From: Microbotryum silenes-acaulis
Lineage: Eukaryota > Basidiomycota > Microbotryomycetes > Microbotryales > Microbotryaceae
Direction of reading: 5' to 3'
Assembly (NCBI GenBank): GCA_003665825.1
Contig: QPFY01000006.1
Coordinates: forward strand, 1,595,356 to 1,659,355
DNA length: 64,000 bases
Part shown: positions 51,690 through 61,742 of the stretch, one piece after another
How positions within the stretch are numbered: the first letter of the stretch is position 1
Layout of the letters: each line of letters opens with the position of its first letter
Made by a program: the position numbers and the translations under genes
The notes under the pieces: model-generated
Database searches by the model: none
The model's input: the letters and a program-made list of their open reading frames with translations, nothing else
What the model was told of the DNA's origin: nothing

Positions 51690-53334
51690 CGAAGCAATCT
51701 GATGAGGTGGAGGGTACACAGTGAAAGATAGTGTCAGTTTTGATGATGTTTTTGTAGCATGGTGTGGTGGTGAATCATGTCAAGACTCGAAAGCCCGAAA
51801 GGGTGTGATGCGCGACCTTGCAAAGATGGACGCGCCGCTGCCGACGCCGCCAAGCCGAGACATCGGCGACACCACCGACGGAGCGCGGGGCGGATCCCTC
51901 TCGCCGAAGGCGTTCGGAGGCGGACAAACATGTGCAATTTTGAACCAAAAAGCCATGGCATTATCTCCAGAAGTTCCGCGTTCGCTGAAACACAACGAGT
52001 CGCCGGCCGAAACGGACCGAAAATGAAATCAGGAACTCCGGGAGGGACTAGTGGGACGGCCGACCGTTGGGGTAGCGTCGAGCGGCGTGGGAGCCGTTGG
52101 CGCGCAAGCGTGCGCGCGGGGACCGGACCCCGCAGCGGCCAGCAAGGCGCCACACTAGTCCGACTCGCGCGTAGCGTCGGAGAGCGGCTCAAGAGGGAGG
52201 TCGGACGACGGACGAGGACGGGCAAACACTCGATGCAGTGCTCGTGAAGGGATGAAGAAGCTCTGAAATGAAGGTCGGTACATTAGTAACTTACTGTTGT
52301 AGTTGAAGGCGCGGCTGGGTTGGAAAAGGATGGTCAGAGAGCAAGGCCGACGCGAACAAAGGAAGGACAGGCAGATTCTTTCGCGCCGCGAAAGTCGGAG
52401 GAGGCTCGAGCGTCGGCAGACTATCTCGGTGGAGTTGACGAGCTGTGTGGGATGAGAAAGAGGGGGAGGAAGCTATTGTAAGTTTAAGGTACTAGGTCAG
52501 GCAGGTCTCATACGCTATTGAGGGGTTAGTGGGACTTACAGCGGCAGTCCTGCGGGAAGAAGCAACTGATCGAGGACGCCGGTGAACGTGAAGTCAAGTC
52601 GAGAGAGAAGCGGAAACGGTTGTTCGGAAAACTGCGCCGAGCGACTTATAGACGTTTGTAAGCTGGTGAGTGTTGCGTGAAAATGTTGGAAAGATGCAGC
52701 TCGTGGTGATCAACACTCGAGAGCGCAATGAGGCGTAATGTGAAGGCTGGAAGCGAAGCAGGAGAGCGAGGCGGGTGTGCACGTCGAAGGTTGGACAGGA
52801 ACAAGAAACATCGCAGCAGCCGACGTCGACATCGAGCGCGGCAGGGCACACTTGCGAGCACGCAGTGAAACACTTCCAGTCACTCCTTCCGAGTCGATGG
52901 ATCGCAAAATGAAATAGATACCCGACCTTCGATATCTCTTCGATAAATTGGAGCTTGACACTGCAGATACCTTTTCACTTTATTTTGCTGTTGAACACCT
53001 CGATGGGATCCCGTTGGTCCACCTCATCGGGAGAACGGCGAGCCAGAAAGTCGACGTTCTAAGCTTCGTTAGCGCGCGCGAGTTTCAGAGGCCGACTGGC
53101 CGACGCGAGCCGACCCAAAATGAAAAACACGTGACCGTGACTCTCCGGACGATGCCGTCATGGATGCCGCGCGTGATGCCGCGCTGCTGTGAGCGGCTGT
53201 GGCTGGCTGTGGGCGACAGGCCGGCGCCAACTCGGTCGAGGCGCGCCGCGTTACACTTTGCACTCCAACCACACTTGGTGTACGCACAACTTACTCAATC
53301 GTTCACCAAAACCTAACCGCATCCTAGTCGACAC
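51690..53334. other. Intergenic, no gene recognised
   Basis: Upstream region of two divergent genes. Many short frames but none with a domain, a span or consistent splicing. Confidence 0.5.
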
Positions 53335-54576
53335 ATGTCTCCGGATCCTCCAGCAGCAGGCAGTGGCGAGTCCGTCGCTGATCAACCCGTCGCGTCGACC
53401 TCCACATCGTCGTCATCGTCATCCGCCCCGGTCACACCACCCCCCGCACCTCAACCAACCGACGACTCGAACCCTATCCCCCTCTCTGAACGTCAGCTCT
53501 CCGACCTGACCGACCTCGAGATCGCCTCCCTGACGCAACAGATCAAAGCCGAGTCGGCGAACGTGCGACCTCTGATCGGCGCGCTCGAGCCTCTCGAACG
53601 GTTCAAGTACGAGTACGACTCGGAGAGGGTCAGCGGCAAGATCGAGTGGTTGACTAAGAGTGGATGGACGGGGTTGAGGAGATCGAGAGGCGATGGAGAC
53701 TGTTTCTATCGATGTACGTGTTAGAGGGGGGTGGAGGGCGTGTCTCGGGCCGAGGTAGGGGCAAGCTGACACGTTTGACATCTCCTGGCGTCTCGTACAG
53801 CATTCGCTTTCAGCTTTCTCGAACGCCTCGTACCTCTACCTCCATCCTCTGCTCAACTGTCGCTCGCCAAGATCGAGTCACTACTGCCGCTGCTGGATCA
53901 AGCGTGGGTCCGGCCGAGCGCTTCAGCGCGCACGACCAGGCGATCCGAGCTGACTCTGATGCAGAACCTCGTCGTTGCCCACAGTGGATTCGCAAAGGAC
54001 ATTTACGAAGATTTTTACGAACCTATGAGAGGCTTGCTGGTCGCGTTGGGATCCAACGATCGGTCAAAGAGGTGGGTGCGGCGTCGGATACCTCAGGCAA
54101 GCCGAAAGACTGGCTTGGACCTGAATTCGAGGACCGCGACCCACAGGCCTGCGTCAGCAACACTCGAAGCGTCCTTCAACGACCCCGAAGTATCCAACTC
54201 GATCGTCGTCTTCCTCCGCCTCTTGACATCGGCCTACCTCCGCGCCAACGCCGACGACTTCGTCCCTTTCCTCTTCGCTCTCGACGATGACCCGCGCTTC
54301 TTTGAAGGGGGCGTACCCACAATGGAGCAATTCTGTGGGTTTCATGTCGAAGCCGTCAACAAGGAGGCGGATCATGTACAAATTACGGCGTTGAGTAGGG
54401 CGTTGAGGATAGGGCTCAGGATCGCTTACCTGGATCAGAGTACGGGCAAAGAGGGGGAGGTCGGGGAGGTGGATTTCGTCGAGTTCGAGGTGGATGGAGA
54501 GGAGAAGACAGGGGTTGAGAGATTGGATGGCGCGTTGCTGTATACGGTCAATCATTACGATGTGATGTACAGGTAG
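53335..54576 (+). CDS. Otubain-family ubiquitin thioesterase (OTUB1-like, peptidase C65)
   Basis: Deubiquitinating cysteine protease. Exons are 53335-53713, 53801-54071 and 54147-54576. A Ser/Pro-rich leader of about 45 residues is followed by LTQQIKAESANVRPLIG and the OTU catalytic loop GDGDCFYR-SFAFSFLERL, with Asp and the nucleophile Cys flanking the first intron. Helical LESLLPLLDQAW-like sequence follows. The third exon has VVFLRLLTSAYLR, MEQFCGFHVEAVNKEADHVQ and ends in VNHYDVMYR, which carries the catalytic His. Lengths and order match otubains (about 300 residues of core). All three catalytic positions are present, so activity is expected. It cleaves ubiquitin chains, usually Lys48-linked in this family; that preference is family knowledge. 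Confidence 0.9.
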
Positions 54577-54799
54577 AGGCATGCGATCCGAAACACTTGT
54601 AATGGTTTAAGGGGCATGTTAAGACTATGATGTGATACAGGTAGAATTGTACGAGGGATGCAATCCGAGACGCTTATGATGGTTTAAGCATCTGATGAGT
54701 TTGTCCTTTGTGCGTAGAAGCAGCATAACAGTGCCTTCATTCTTCAAAAGAACTACTCACACGAGCGGGACAGCACGCTGAGGGGTGACCCTTCACTGA

Positions 54800-55190
54800 C
54801 GACCCTTCCGCGCGTGACAGGGCATTGTCAGCTCTGGAACTACGGCTTCATGCACCGGGACGTGTCGTATGGCATCGTAATGGTCGACCGAAACGGCGAG
54901 GGGATCCTAATCGATTACAATCTGCCGGTGAAGAAGGCTCGAACGGTTGAAGAAGAGTGTCGCCTCAGCCGCTCGGTACCATTCTCGCGTCCGTGCTAGC
55001 CTCGACACGTTCTTGGTCTCACCTAACTCCTCCTCACCTTTCCCCTGTACCATGATCAATCACAGGGCACGCTACCCTACATCTCTCGACTCTTGCTCAG
55101 CCCAGCAACCGAGGGTGTGATGCACGAGCGCTGGCACGACATCAAATCTTTTTTTGTTGTCGCGTCCCGCACTGCATTTCACACTCTCGG
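54800..55190 (+). pseudogene. FunK1 kinase fragment (copy A)
   Basis: Contains a fragment of the fungal FunK1 kinase-like fold homologous to the gene at 58562-61201: GHCQLWNYGFMHRDVSYG at 54820-54880, then ILIDYNLPVKKA. The Asn of the HRDxxxxN loop is replaced by Ile. The region of the parent intron is retained, with its donor GTACGT changed to GTACCA, so this is a DNA-level duplicate, not a retrocopy. The frame stops soon after the former splice site. It faces copy B. Confidence 0.8.
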
Positions 55191-55194
55191 TTTT

Positions 55195-56341
55195 GGGGGA
55201 TGAGCAGGAGTCGAGAGAACTATGGTAGCGTACACTGTCACTGATCATGATACGGGAGAATGGCGGGAAGGATTCAGGGTCAGCCCAACAACATGTTCAG
55301 CTATTGCGGACGCGGGAACGCACCGAACGGCTGAAGCGACACTCCTTTTCAGCCGCTCGAGCCTTCTTCGCCGCCAGATTGTAGTCGATTAGGATCCCCT
55401 CGCCGTGTCAATCCCCACTACGTTGCCATACGACCCGTCACGGTGGATGTACCCATAGTCCCATAGCTGACGGCGCCCTGTCACGCGCGGCAAAGGGTCG
55501 TCAGTGTAGGCACACCCTTCCGCGCACTGTCCCTCTCTGCTCTGAGCACTCACCCTGAGTCAATCGCACCCTCGAGAGTGCGCGGCGCGAGCTGGTTGGC
55601 GTTCTTCAGCGTGGCGAGTGAGTGGTAGCACTCTTCGTGAATGACGACCTCCTTGGCCCGCGGGGTGAGACCTTTCAGGGATTCGTCGCCGGGTAGGAAC
55701 ATGGGGAGGGTCCTGTACTCGGTGCGAAAGACGCCGACCAGCGGAGCGAGCCCTCGGGGTCGCTTTTATCTTGGATCAGGTTGCGGATCTCGGCCAAGTC
55801 CGAGTTGCGCGACTCCTCGACCCAGATGATTGTCATCGCGCGGGTCCTGACGTTGGCGCCCTCACCAACGGTGATCTCGTATGTCGACGTCGCGCGGCCA
55901 CACTCTCTGCGTCGACGAAAGAGAAGCTTCTCAATCTTGACGTTGGACATTGTCGATGCCCCCCAGCTGAGCTCTGAGGCCGCCGGCGAGAAGAAATCGG
56001 GGCAGAGCGTGAACGGGCCGTAGCGGTCGTCGAGCGAGGTTGTGGTGGCGAGAACGCCGTTAAGCCGATCACTGTGTTTGAGGAGACGGTACAAAAAGGT
56101 CGACAGCTCTCCGTTGCTTTCGGTGACCGTCTTGAGGTTGGTGAAGAACACGCCCAGCGGGAGCGCGTCGCTCACGGCCGCAAGGTCGTACGTGTCAGGC
56201 GTCGAAGGCAGCTGGGGACCCGCAGATGCAGACGCTGCATCAAGACTACTTGCAAGCTCGATGTCGCGGGCGAGTTTGTTGCCACTGAGGTCGAGGTCGA
56301 GATTGGAAAAGAGGCCGAGGCAAGAAGAGCCTTATTAGCGT
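55195..56341 (-). pseudogene. FunK1 kinase fragment with internal deletion (copy B)
   Basis: Minus-strand homologue of the kinase gene at 58562-61201. It keeps ELSTFLYRLLKHSDRLNG, TLCPDFFSPAASEL and RECGRATSTYEI (56110-55880), then the HRD region near 55440 (HRDGSYGNV) with a frame break just after it. At about 56145-56155 sequence that in the full copy is some 950 bases apart (59918 versus 60867) is joined, so the middle of the gene, including the acidic linker, is deleted. Not functional. Confidence 0.8.
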
Positions 56342-58561
56342 GCGAGTCGGCGCCGTGCTGGACGAACTTCGCGTCAGACGCGCGCTCCGGCGAAATGATT
56401 TTGGCCGGAATCGAAATCCGCTTCGGGCTTCGGCCATTCATCGTCCCTGAACATACTCAATTACACTATTATTGTGGCCTCGACGACTTTCGCGCGCGCG
56501 CGTCACCGGAGTCCTTTGAGCTCGATCAGCGCATCGTCTCGATCACCCCGATCGCCCACTAGCTACTCGACCAATGAGGGTGGCGAGTACTTCACTCGGA
56601 TCATACTCAGCTCTCGCCCCATTCGCTCACCTCATGTTCGTCTTTGCTGCTCATCACCGCAGTTTAGATCGCTCGTTCGGCATTGGCCTACTCGCTGGCG
56701 AATCGCTCTGTGACTTGTACAGCCATACTCGCGACGCCAATGTAGCTTCCTCATCAGCTCCATCGAGGAGAGGCTCAACCTTTCTGAGGTCTCGAATTGA
56801 TGCACACATCACTCGATCCTCGTCGCTCCACCCCGAACACCACTGTCGACCTGTGCCGATCTCCTCCGCCACCCCCACATCGTTTACCCGCGTTGTCAAT
56901 GTCAACCAATCACACGAATGCAGTCCCTCACATCTCTTTTCTTGATCGAATCAACGTGTCTCGTCGAGGAGGCTCATCCACGCGGCAAGCTCGGGGTTTG
57001 TCGGAACATCTGTTGCTCGACTCGGCGAACATTTGACCGATGCCCATCCGCACCCATCATCGACCTTCGATCCGATCGACCGATCGACCGACCGAACTGA
57101 CAGACCTCTCCAGCCCGGTCTTGTCCCCGTCCGTGCTCATCCCATCATCATCACGTGCGAACGAATAATCCGCTCGCACCTCGCGATGGCCGCCTCGACC
57201 GCCTCGACCGCCTCGACCGTCAACCTTCCACCGCACTCGTGCTCGATCGCCATGGACTTACTGTCAACAACTGACCTACTCACCATGAGCGCCAACCCCA
57301 CGATCGCCCCATTCTCGACTCATCTGGCAAGTTCACCTATCGCCACGCTTGACCTCACCTCGTCTTGATCTGTGTCGCCGTACCCAGCTCGACACTCCCC
57401 CGTGATCTTCGCATCCACACCGGCGCATTGGCTCGATCAACCAGGTCCAACCTCGGCGCTTTTTTCGGCTGGCTCGGCACTCGAGCCACTTCATCGAGCA
57501 GCTTCGTCTCGAATCGAACCGTTCGGGTTCGGTCATACTCGATGAACGGTTAAGCACCAGAGTGGTCAACTGACTTGTGTCCGCTTCGATATGCCCACCT
57601 TGGCCGAATCACCACTCCAATTCGTTCGGTCAACTCGAGCTTCGACTCGACGATACTTCGAACATTGACGGCCCTACCTCTTTGGCACCGTGTTTGAACT
57701 ACCATACTTCAGTCGATGCATTAGAATTCGAATCGACCCCGACCGTGATGAATCGCATTCGACTCCGACCGCGTTGCGCCAACCGCTGACATGATCGATA
57801 TGAAAGTTGTGATGATGCTGTCCGTGGACGGTGTTGGAACATGATGAAGGAACGCATGGGTACATGGAAACGACAGTTTTTGATGTAATGCACGTGAACC
57901 CCAACATGCATCGTCACATCATCGTGTGAACCCCAACGCACATTGTCGCTATGATCATGTGAACCCCAACTTCCATCATCGCTGACCGTCACCGTCTCCG
58001 TGTGAGCGCTCAAACATGCTCGAACATGTAATCGTGTGGGCGGTTCATTGCTCCGCCATCCCGAACACTGCTCCAATGATGGATATATGATGTGTCGTGA
58101 TGAATCGCATTCGATCATTTTCCATTTTGGAGATCGCGAGCGCTCTCAGTGGCCGAAGGCAGCGGGGGCCGCCGCCCTCTCAAACACCAGAGCGCGCTCG
58201 CCCAAGCATCTTTGCAAGGATCGCGCTCGACAGCGCGCGCAGAGCTGGCGGGCAGCTCGCGTGAGGCTTTGGTATTTGGTATTTGAAAAGTGCCCATATA
58301 AATAGGTCGAAATACACTACTGAAGCTTTGGCGCTCCTGTCTGGTCTATGGAGGCTTGCTTTCGTTATAGCCCCGCCGTAATCCCACCGAAGCTCGCCCC
58401 ACTCCTGTCGTCGATCGTATCGGGTTCGGCAGGATGATGTCGATTGGTCTGCGCATGCGGGATCTAGGAGCTTGATCACAACGCGCAGTACGAAGTCTAG
58501 TTTTACATTCACATTCGTCCATAAAAATTGCAAAACAGGAACGCAGATGTCGAGCACGGTT
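56342..58561. other. Accessory intergenic region with short repeats
   Basis: No gene recognised. Holds CGCCTCGACC tandem units near 57189-57220, a 33-base tandem repeat at 57890-57990, and a direct repeat (CGTGATGAATCGCATTCGA) near 57747 and 58097. Confidence 0.55.
57890..57990. repeat. 33-base tandem repeat, three diverged units
   Basis: GTGAACCCCAAC recurs three times (about 57894, 57927, 57960), each followed by a partly conserved CATCGTC/CATTGTC/CATCATC segment. Confidence 0.75.
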
Positions 58562-61201
58562 CTACTCGCAAAGTGCCTTGAAAGCCGCCTGGACATGTTC
58601 ATACGACATCTGACCGGAGTTCCAAAGCGACGCAAGTTCTTGCTCTGCCTCGATGCGTCTCAGCTTTCGAAAAGGATCCAGCGAGCAATTTTGCCGCAGG
58701 ACACTCAGAACCTTCTCCACGTCAGACCAACGAGATGCGCATGCGCCCAGAAGCTCATCAAAACCGTCGTCCAGCAGCAGCCAGCCTTTCCTGATTGCTG
58801 CATCGTCGAGATCCCCGGCATTCCACACGTTCCAGATACGCGCGGCGTCCGACTTTTCGAAAAGGGGCGCGTCGGCAGGTCCAGATTGAAAAGCCGTGCG
58901 GGACGCCACATAGAAAAAGGACTCGATGTCGTGCCAGCGCTCGTGCACCACACTCTCGGTTTCGGGTACGAGCAGGAGTCGAGAGATGTAGGGTAGCGTG
59001 CCCTGTGGTTGATCATGGTACAGGGTGAGGGTGGGAAGGAGTTGGGTGAGTCCAAGAACGTGTTGAGGGCTAGCACGGACGCGAGAACGTACCGAGCGGC
59101 TGAGGCGACACTCTTCTTCCGCCGTTCGAGCCTTCTTCACCGCCAGATTGTAGTCGATTAAAATTCCATTGCCGTGCCGGTCGACCATGACGTTGCCATA
59201 TGACACGTCACGGTGGATGAACCCAGAGTCCCATAGCTGACGGTGCCCTGTCACGCGCGGCAAAGGGTCGTCAGTGTAGGCACACCCTTCAGCGCGCTGT
59301 CCCGCTCTGCTCTGATCATGATCACTCACCCTCAATCGCACCCTCGAGAGCGTGCGCGACCTGCTTGGTGTTTTCGAGCGTGGCGAGTGAGTTGTAGCAC
59401 TCTTCGTGAACGACGACCTCCCTGGCCCGCGGGGTGATACCGGCGAGGGATTCGTCGCCGGGTAGGAACCCGGGGAGGGTCCTGTATTCGGTGCGAAAGA
59501 CGCCGACCAGCGGAGCGAGCCCTCGGGGTCGCTTTTCTTGGATCAGGTTGCGTATCTCGGCCAAGTCCGAGTTGCGCGACTCCTCGACCCAGATGATCGT
59601 CATTGCGCAGGTCCTGATGTTGGCGCCCTCACCAAGGGTGATCTCGTATGTCGACGTCGCGCGGCCGCACTCTCTGCGTCGACGGAACAAAAGCTTTTCA
59701 ATCTTGAAGTTGGACATGGTCGTTGCTCCCCAGATGAACTCTGAGGCCGCCGGCGGGAAGAAGTCGGGGCAGAGCGTGAACGGGCCGAAGCAGTCGTCGA
59801 GCGAGGTTGTGGTGGCGAGAATGCCGTTAAGCCGATCGCTGTGTTGGACGAGACGGTACAAGAACGTCGACAGCTCTCCATTCTCTTTGGTGACCGTTCT
59901 GGAGTTGGTGACGAACACCCCGCAAGCAGACATGACGTAGACTTTGAGACGGTTGTGGCGCAGCGTGAACCCGATCGCGTATTCTCGAATCGGCGTCGCG
60001 AGGAGTGCCGACAACCGTCTGAACAACTGGCCCTCGGCGTTGGAGTTGCCCGCTTTGGTCTCGCCGACGGCGGCCACGTGTGTGAAGGAGCGTTTGGCCT
60101 GGTTCATGTCCTCCTTGGCCTCGACCTTGTTTGGGCTCTCTTCTTCTGCGTTGTTGTCCTCGTCGTGATGCTCGCCCTTGCTGTTTTCGTTCGCGTTGAA
60201 GTTCACGGTGGGGTCGGGGCCCGCATCGGCGTCGGGTTCCTTGGCTTGCGGAACGGCGTGACTGGGAAGGGCCCATACATTCGGGAGGGTTGGGTCGTGC
60301 GCGACCGCAGCGTGGGTCAAGAGCACGACGTCGGCCGTCTTCTCGGTCGTCTCCACGCGGTCAGGTGCGACGCCGATGTACTGGGGCGAGTTCCTGCAGG
60401 CGACCAATCGCCGGTCTCCAGTCTAGAGGTCCAACAGTAAGACAAACGGCAATGGGAAGGCGAGTCAGCTCTCGAAGGAATACACTACGCACACCCATCC
60501 TGCCAAGCGATCGAGTAGCCCAGGCGTCGACTGACCTTGTTGATGACACCTGCTATGATCTCGCTCAGCGCTTTTTCGGTGCCAATCTCGTGCTCCTTGG
60601 GCCAGATTATGTTTGCGAGCTCCTCAGGGGTCGGCGGGCTGAAGAAGTAGGCCTCGAGGGCCGGACTGTATTTACGCTTCATGCGGACCGCCTTGGAGTT
60701 CCTCGGCTCGGGCGGATGCTCGCTCTTCCGAGGGCGCGTCCCGGTGCGGTCGTAGCGGGGTCGAGTGCGTCGACGAGTGCGATACCGAGATAGAGGGCCC
60801 GACGCTGGGTTTACGGTCGCGTTCCTTGGTGTGCTTGCGGTCGCTTCAGTCGCTGTCGTGGCCAGCAGGGAGCGCGTCCCTCACGGCCGCAAGGTCGTAC
60901 GTGTGGGGGTCGCGGATGTAAAGGCTGCCTCGAGACTACTTGCGCTTGAACTCGATGGCGCGGCCGGGTCCGTTGCCACTGAGGTCGAGATCGAGGCGGA
61001 GGCTAGGGCCTTCGCGTGCGGGTCGGCGCCGTGTTGGACGAACTTCGCGTCAGACGCGCGCTCCTGCGAAATGATTCTGTCCAGTCGACGACGCGCCGGC
61101 GCTCGGGCGCGAGAATTAGCGTCAAGGTCAATGGGTCCGAGCTCGAGTAGCAAGTGTCGGCGGCGGCGGTCACTATAGATAGGCACTTCAGGGCTTCGCA
61201 T
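58562..61201 (-). CDS. FunK1-family fungal protein kinase-like protein (full-length copy)
   Basis: FunK1 kinases are a family expanded in filamentous basidiomycetes and some ascomycetes; roles are largely unknown. On the minus strand the N-terminal part (about 61200-60700) is Ser/Ala-rich, then KRKYSPALEAYFFSPPTPEE and KALSEIIAGVINK (60660-60560). After an intron come RNSPQYIGVAPDRVE, an acidic linker (HHDEDNNAEEESP), and the FunK1 core (LFRRLSALLATPIREYAIGF, STFLYRLVQHSDRLNG, TSTYEITLGEG). The kinase motifs are GFIHRDVSYGNVMVD (HRD and Asn) and ILIDYNLAVKKA, where DYN takes the place of DFG, near 59200-59120. A further intron (GTACGT to CCACAG) precedes GTLPYISRLLL and HDIESFFYVAS. The exact first exon is uncertain. 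No lesion is seen in the core, so it may be active. Confidence 0.7.
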
Positions 61202-61742
61202 TAGATCAGATAGATGCCTATCTATATCTACACCTCCTATAACTATCGTTCATCTATCTATATGGCCATAGATCATAGATAGACAGATACGCTTGGACGT
61301 AACTACGCAGATATCTAAAGCATCTGCCAGGAATACACATTGAGGAGACAGGTTGTCCATGGTCAGAGGGGTTCAAGCATATTCAAGAAGCATAGTTCAA
61401 GAAGCATATCCGCTTAAGTTTCCAAGACCTTATCAAGTCATTGGCTTGGCTCCGAACGGTGGCGGTGAGACAGAGGCCGCCCTCCCGGCTGCCCGTTGTG
61501 CCCTACTAGTTCGGTCGGCTTCTATCTCGGAAGCGAAGCAAAACATTGCCTATCTTGAAGGCATGAGGCCTGAGACCTGAGGACCTGAGCTCCTGAAAGG
61601 AAATGGGCAAATGAGCCAGAAGATTTTGGAGTCCGCATATTGCCACTGGTCGTCTGCCGGTTTCACTTCTCCCCTTTCTAGTACCTCCCCGTCTTCTCCC
61701 TCTCTAGCTCATAAATCCCCAAACTCCTCATCTTGCTACAAC
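61202..61742. other. Intergenic; TCTA-rich block and 5' region of a hAT transposase gene
   Basis: 61195-61300 is rich in GATAGAT/ATCTATC units that can pair with each other. The left terminus of the hAT element should lie between here and 61743, but I could not identify its inverted repeat. Confidence 0.45.

Noticed and set aside
51734..52247. Overlapping frames on both strands near 52 kb
   Set aside because: Both are Arg/Ala-rich in the way of GC-biased non-coding DNA, with no motif or intron support.
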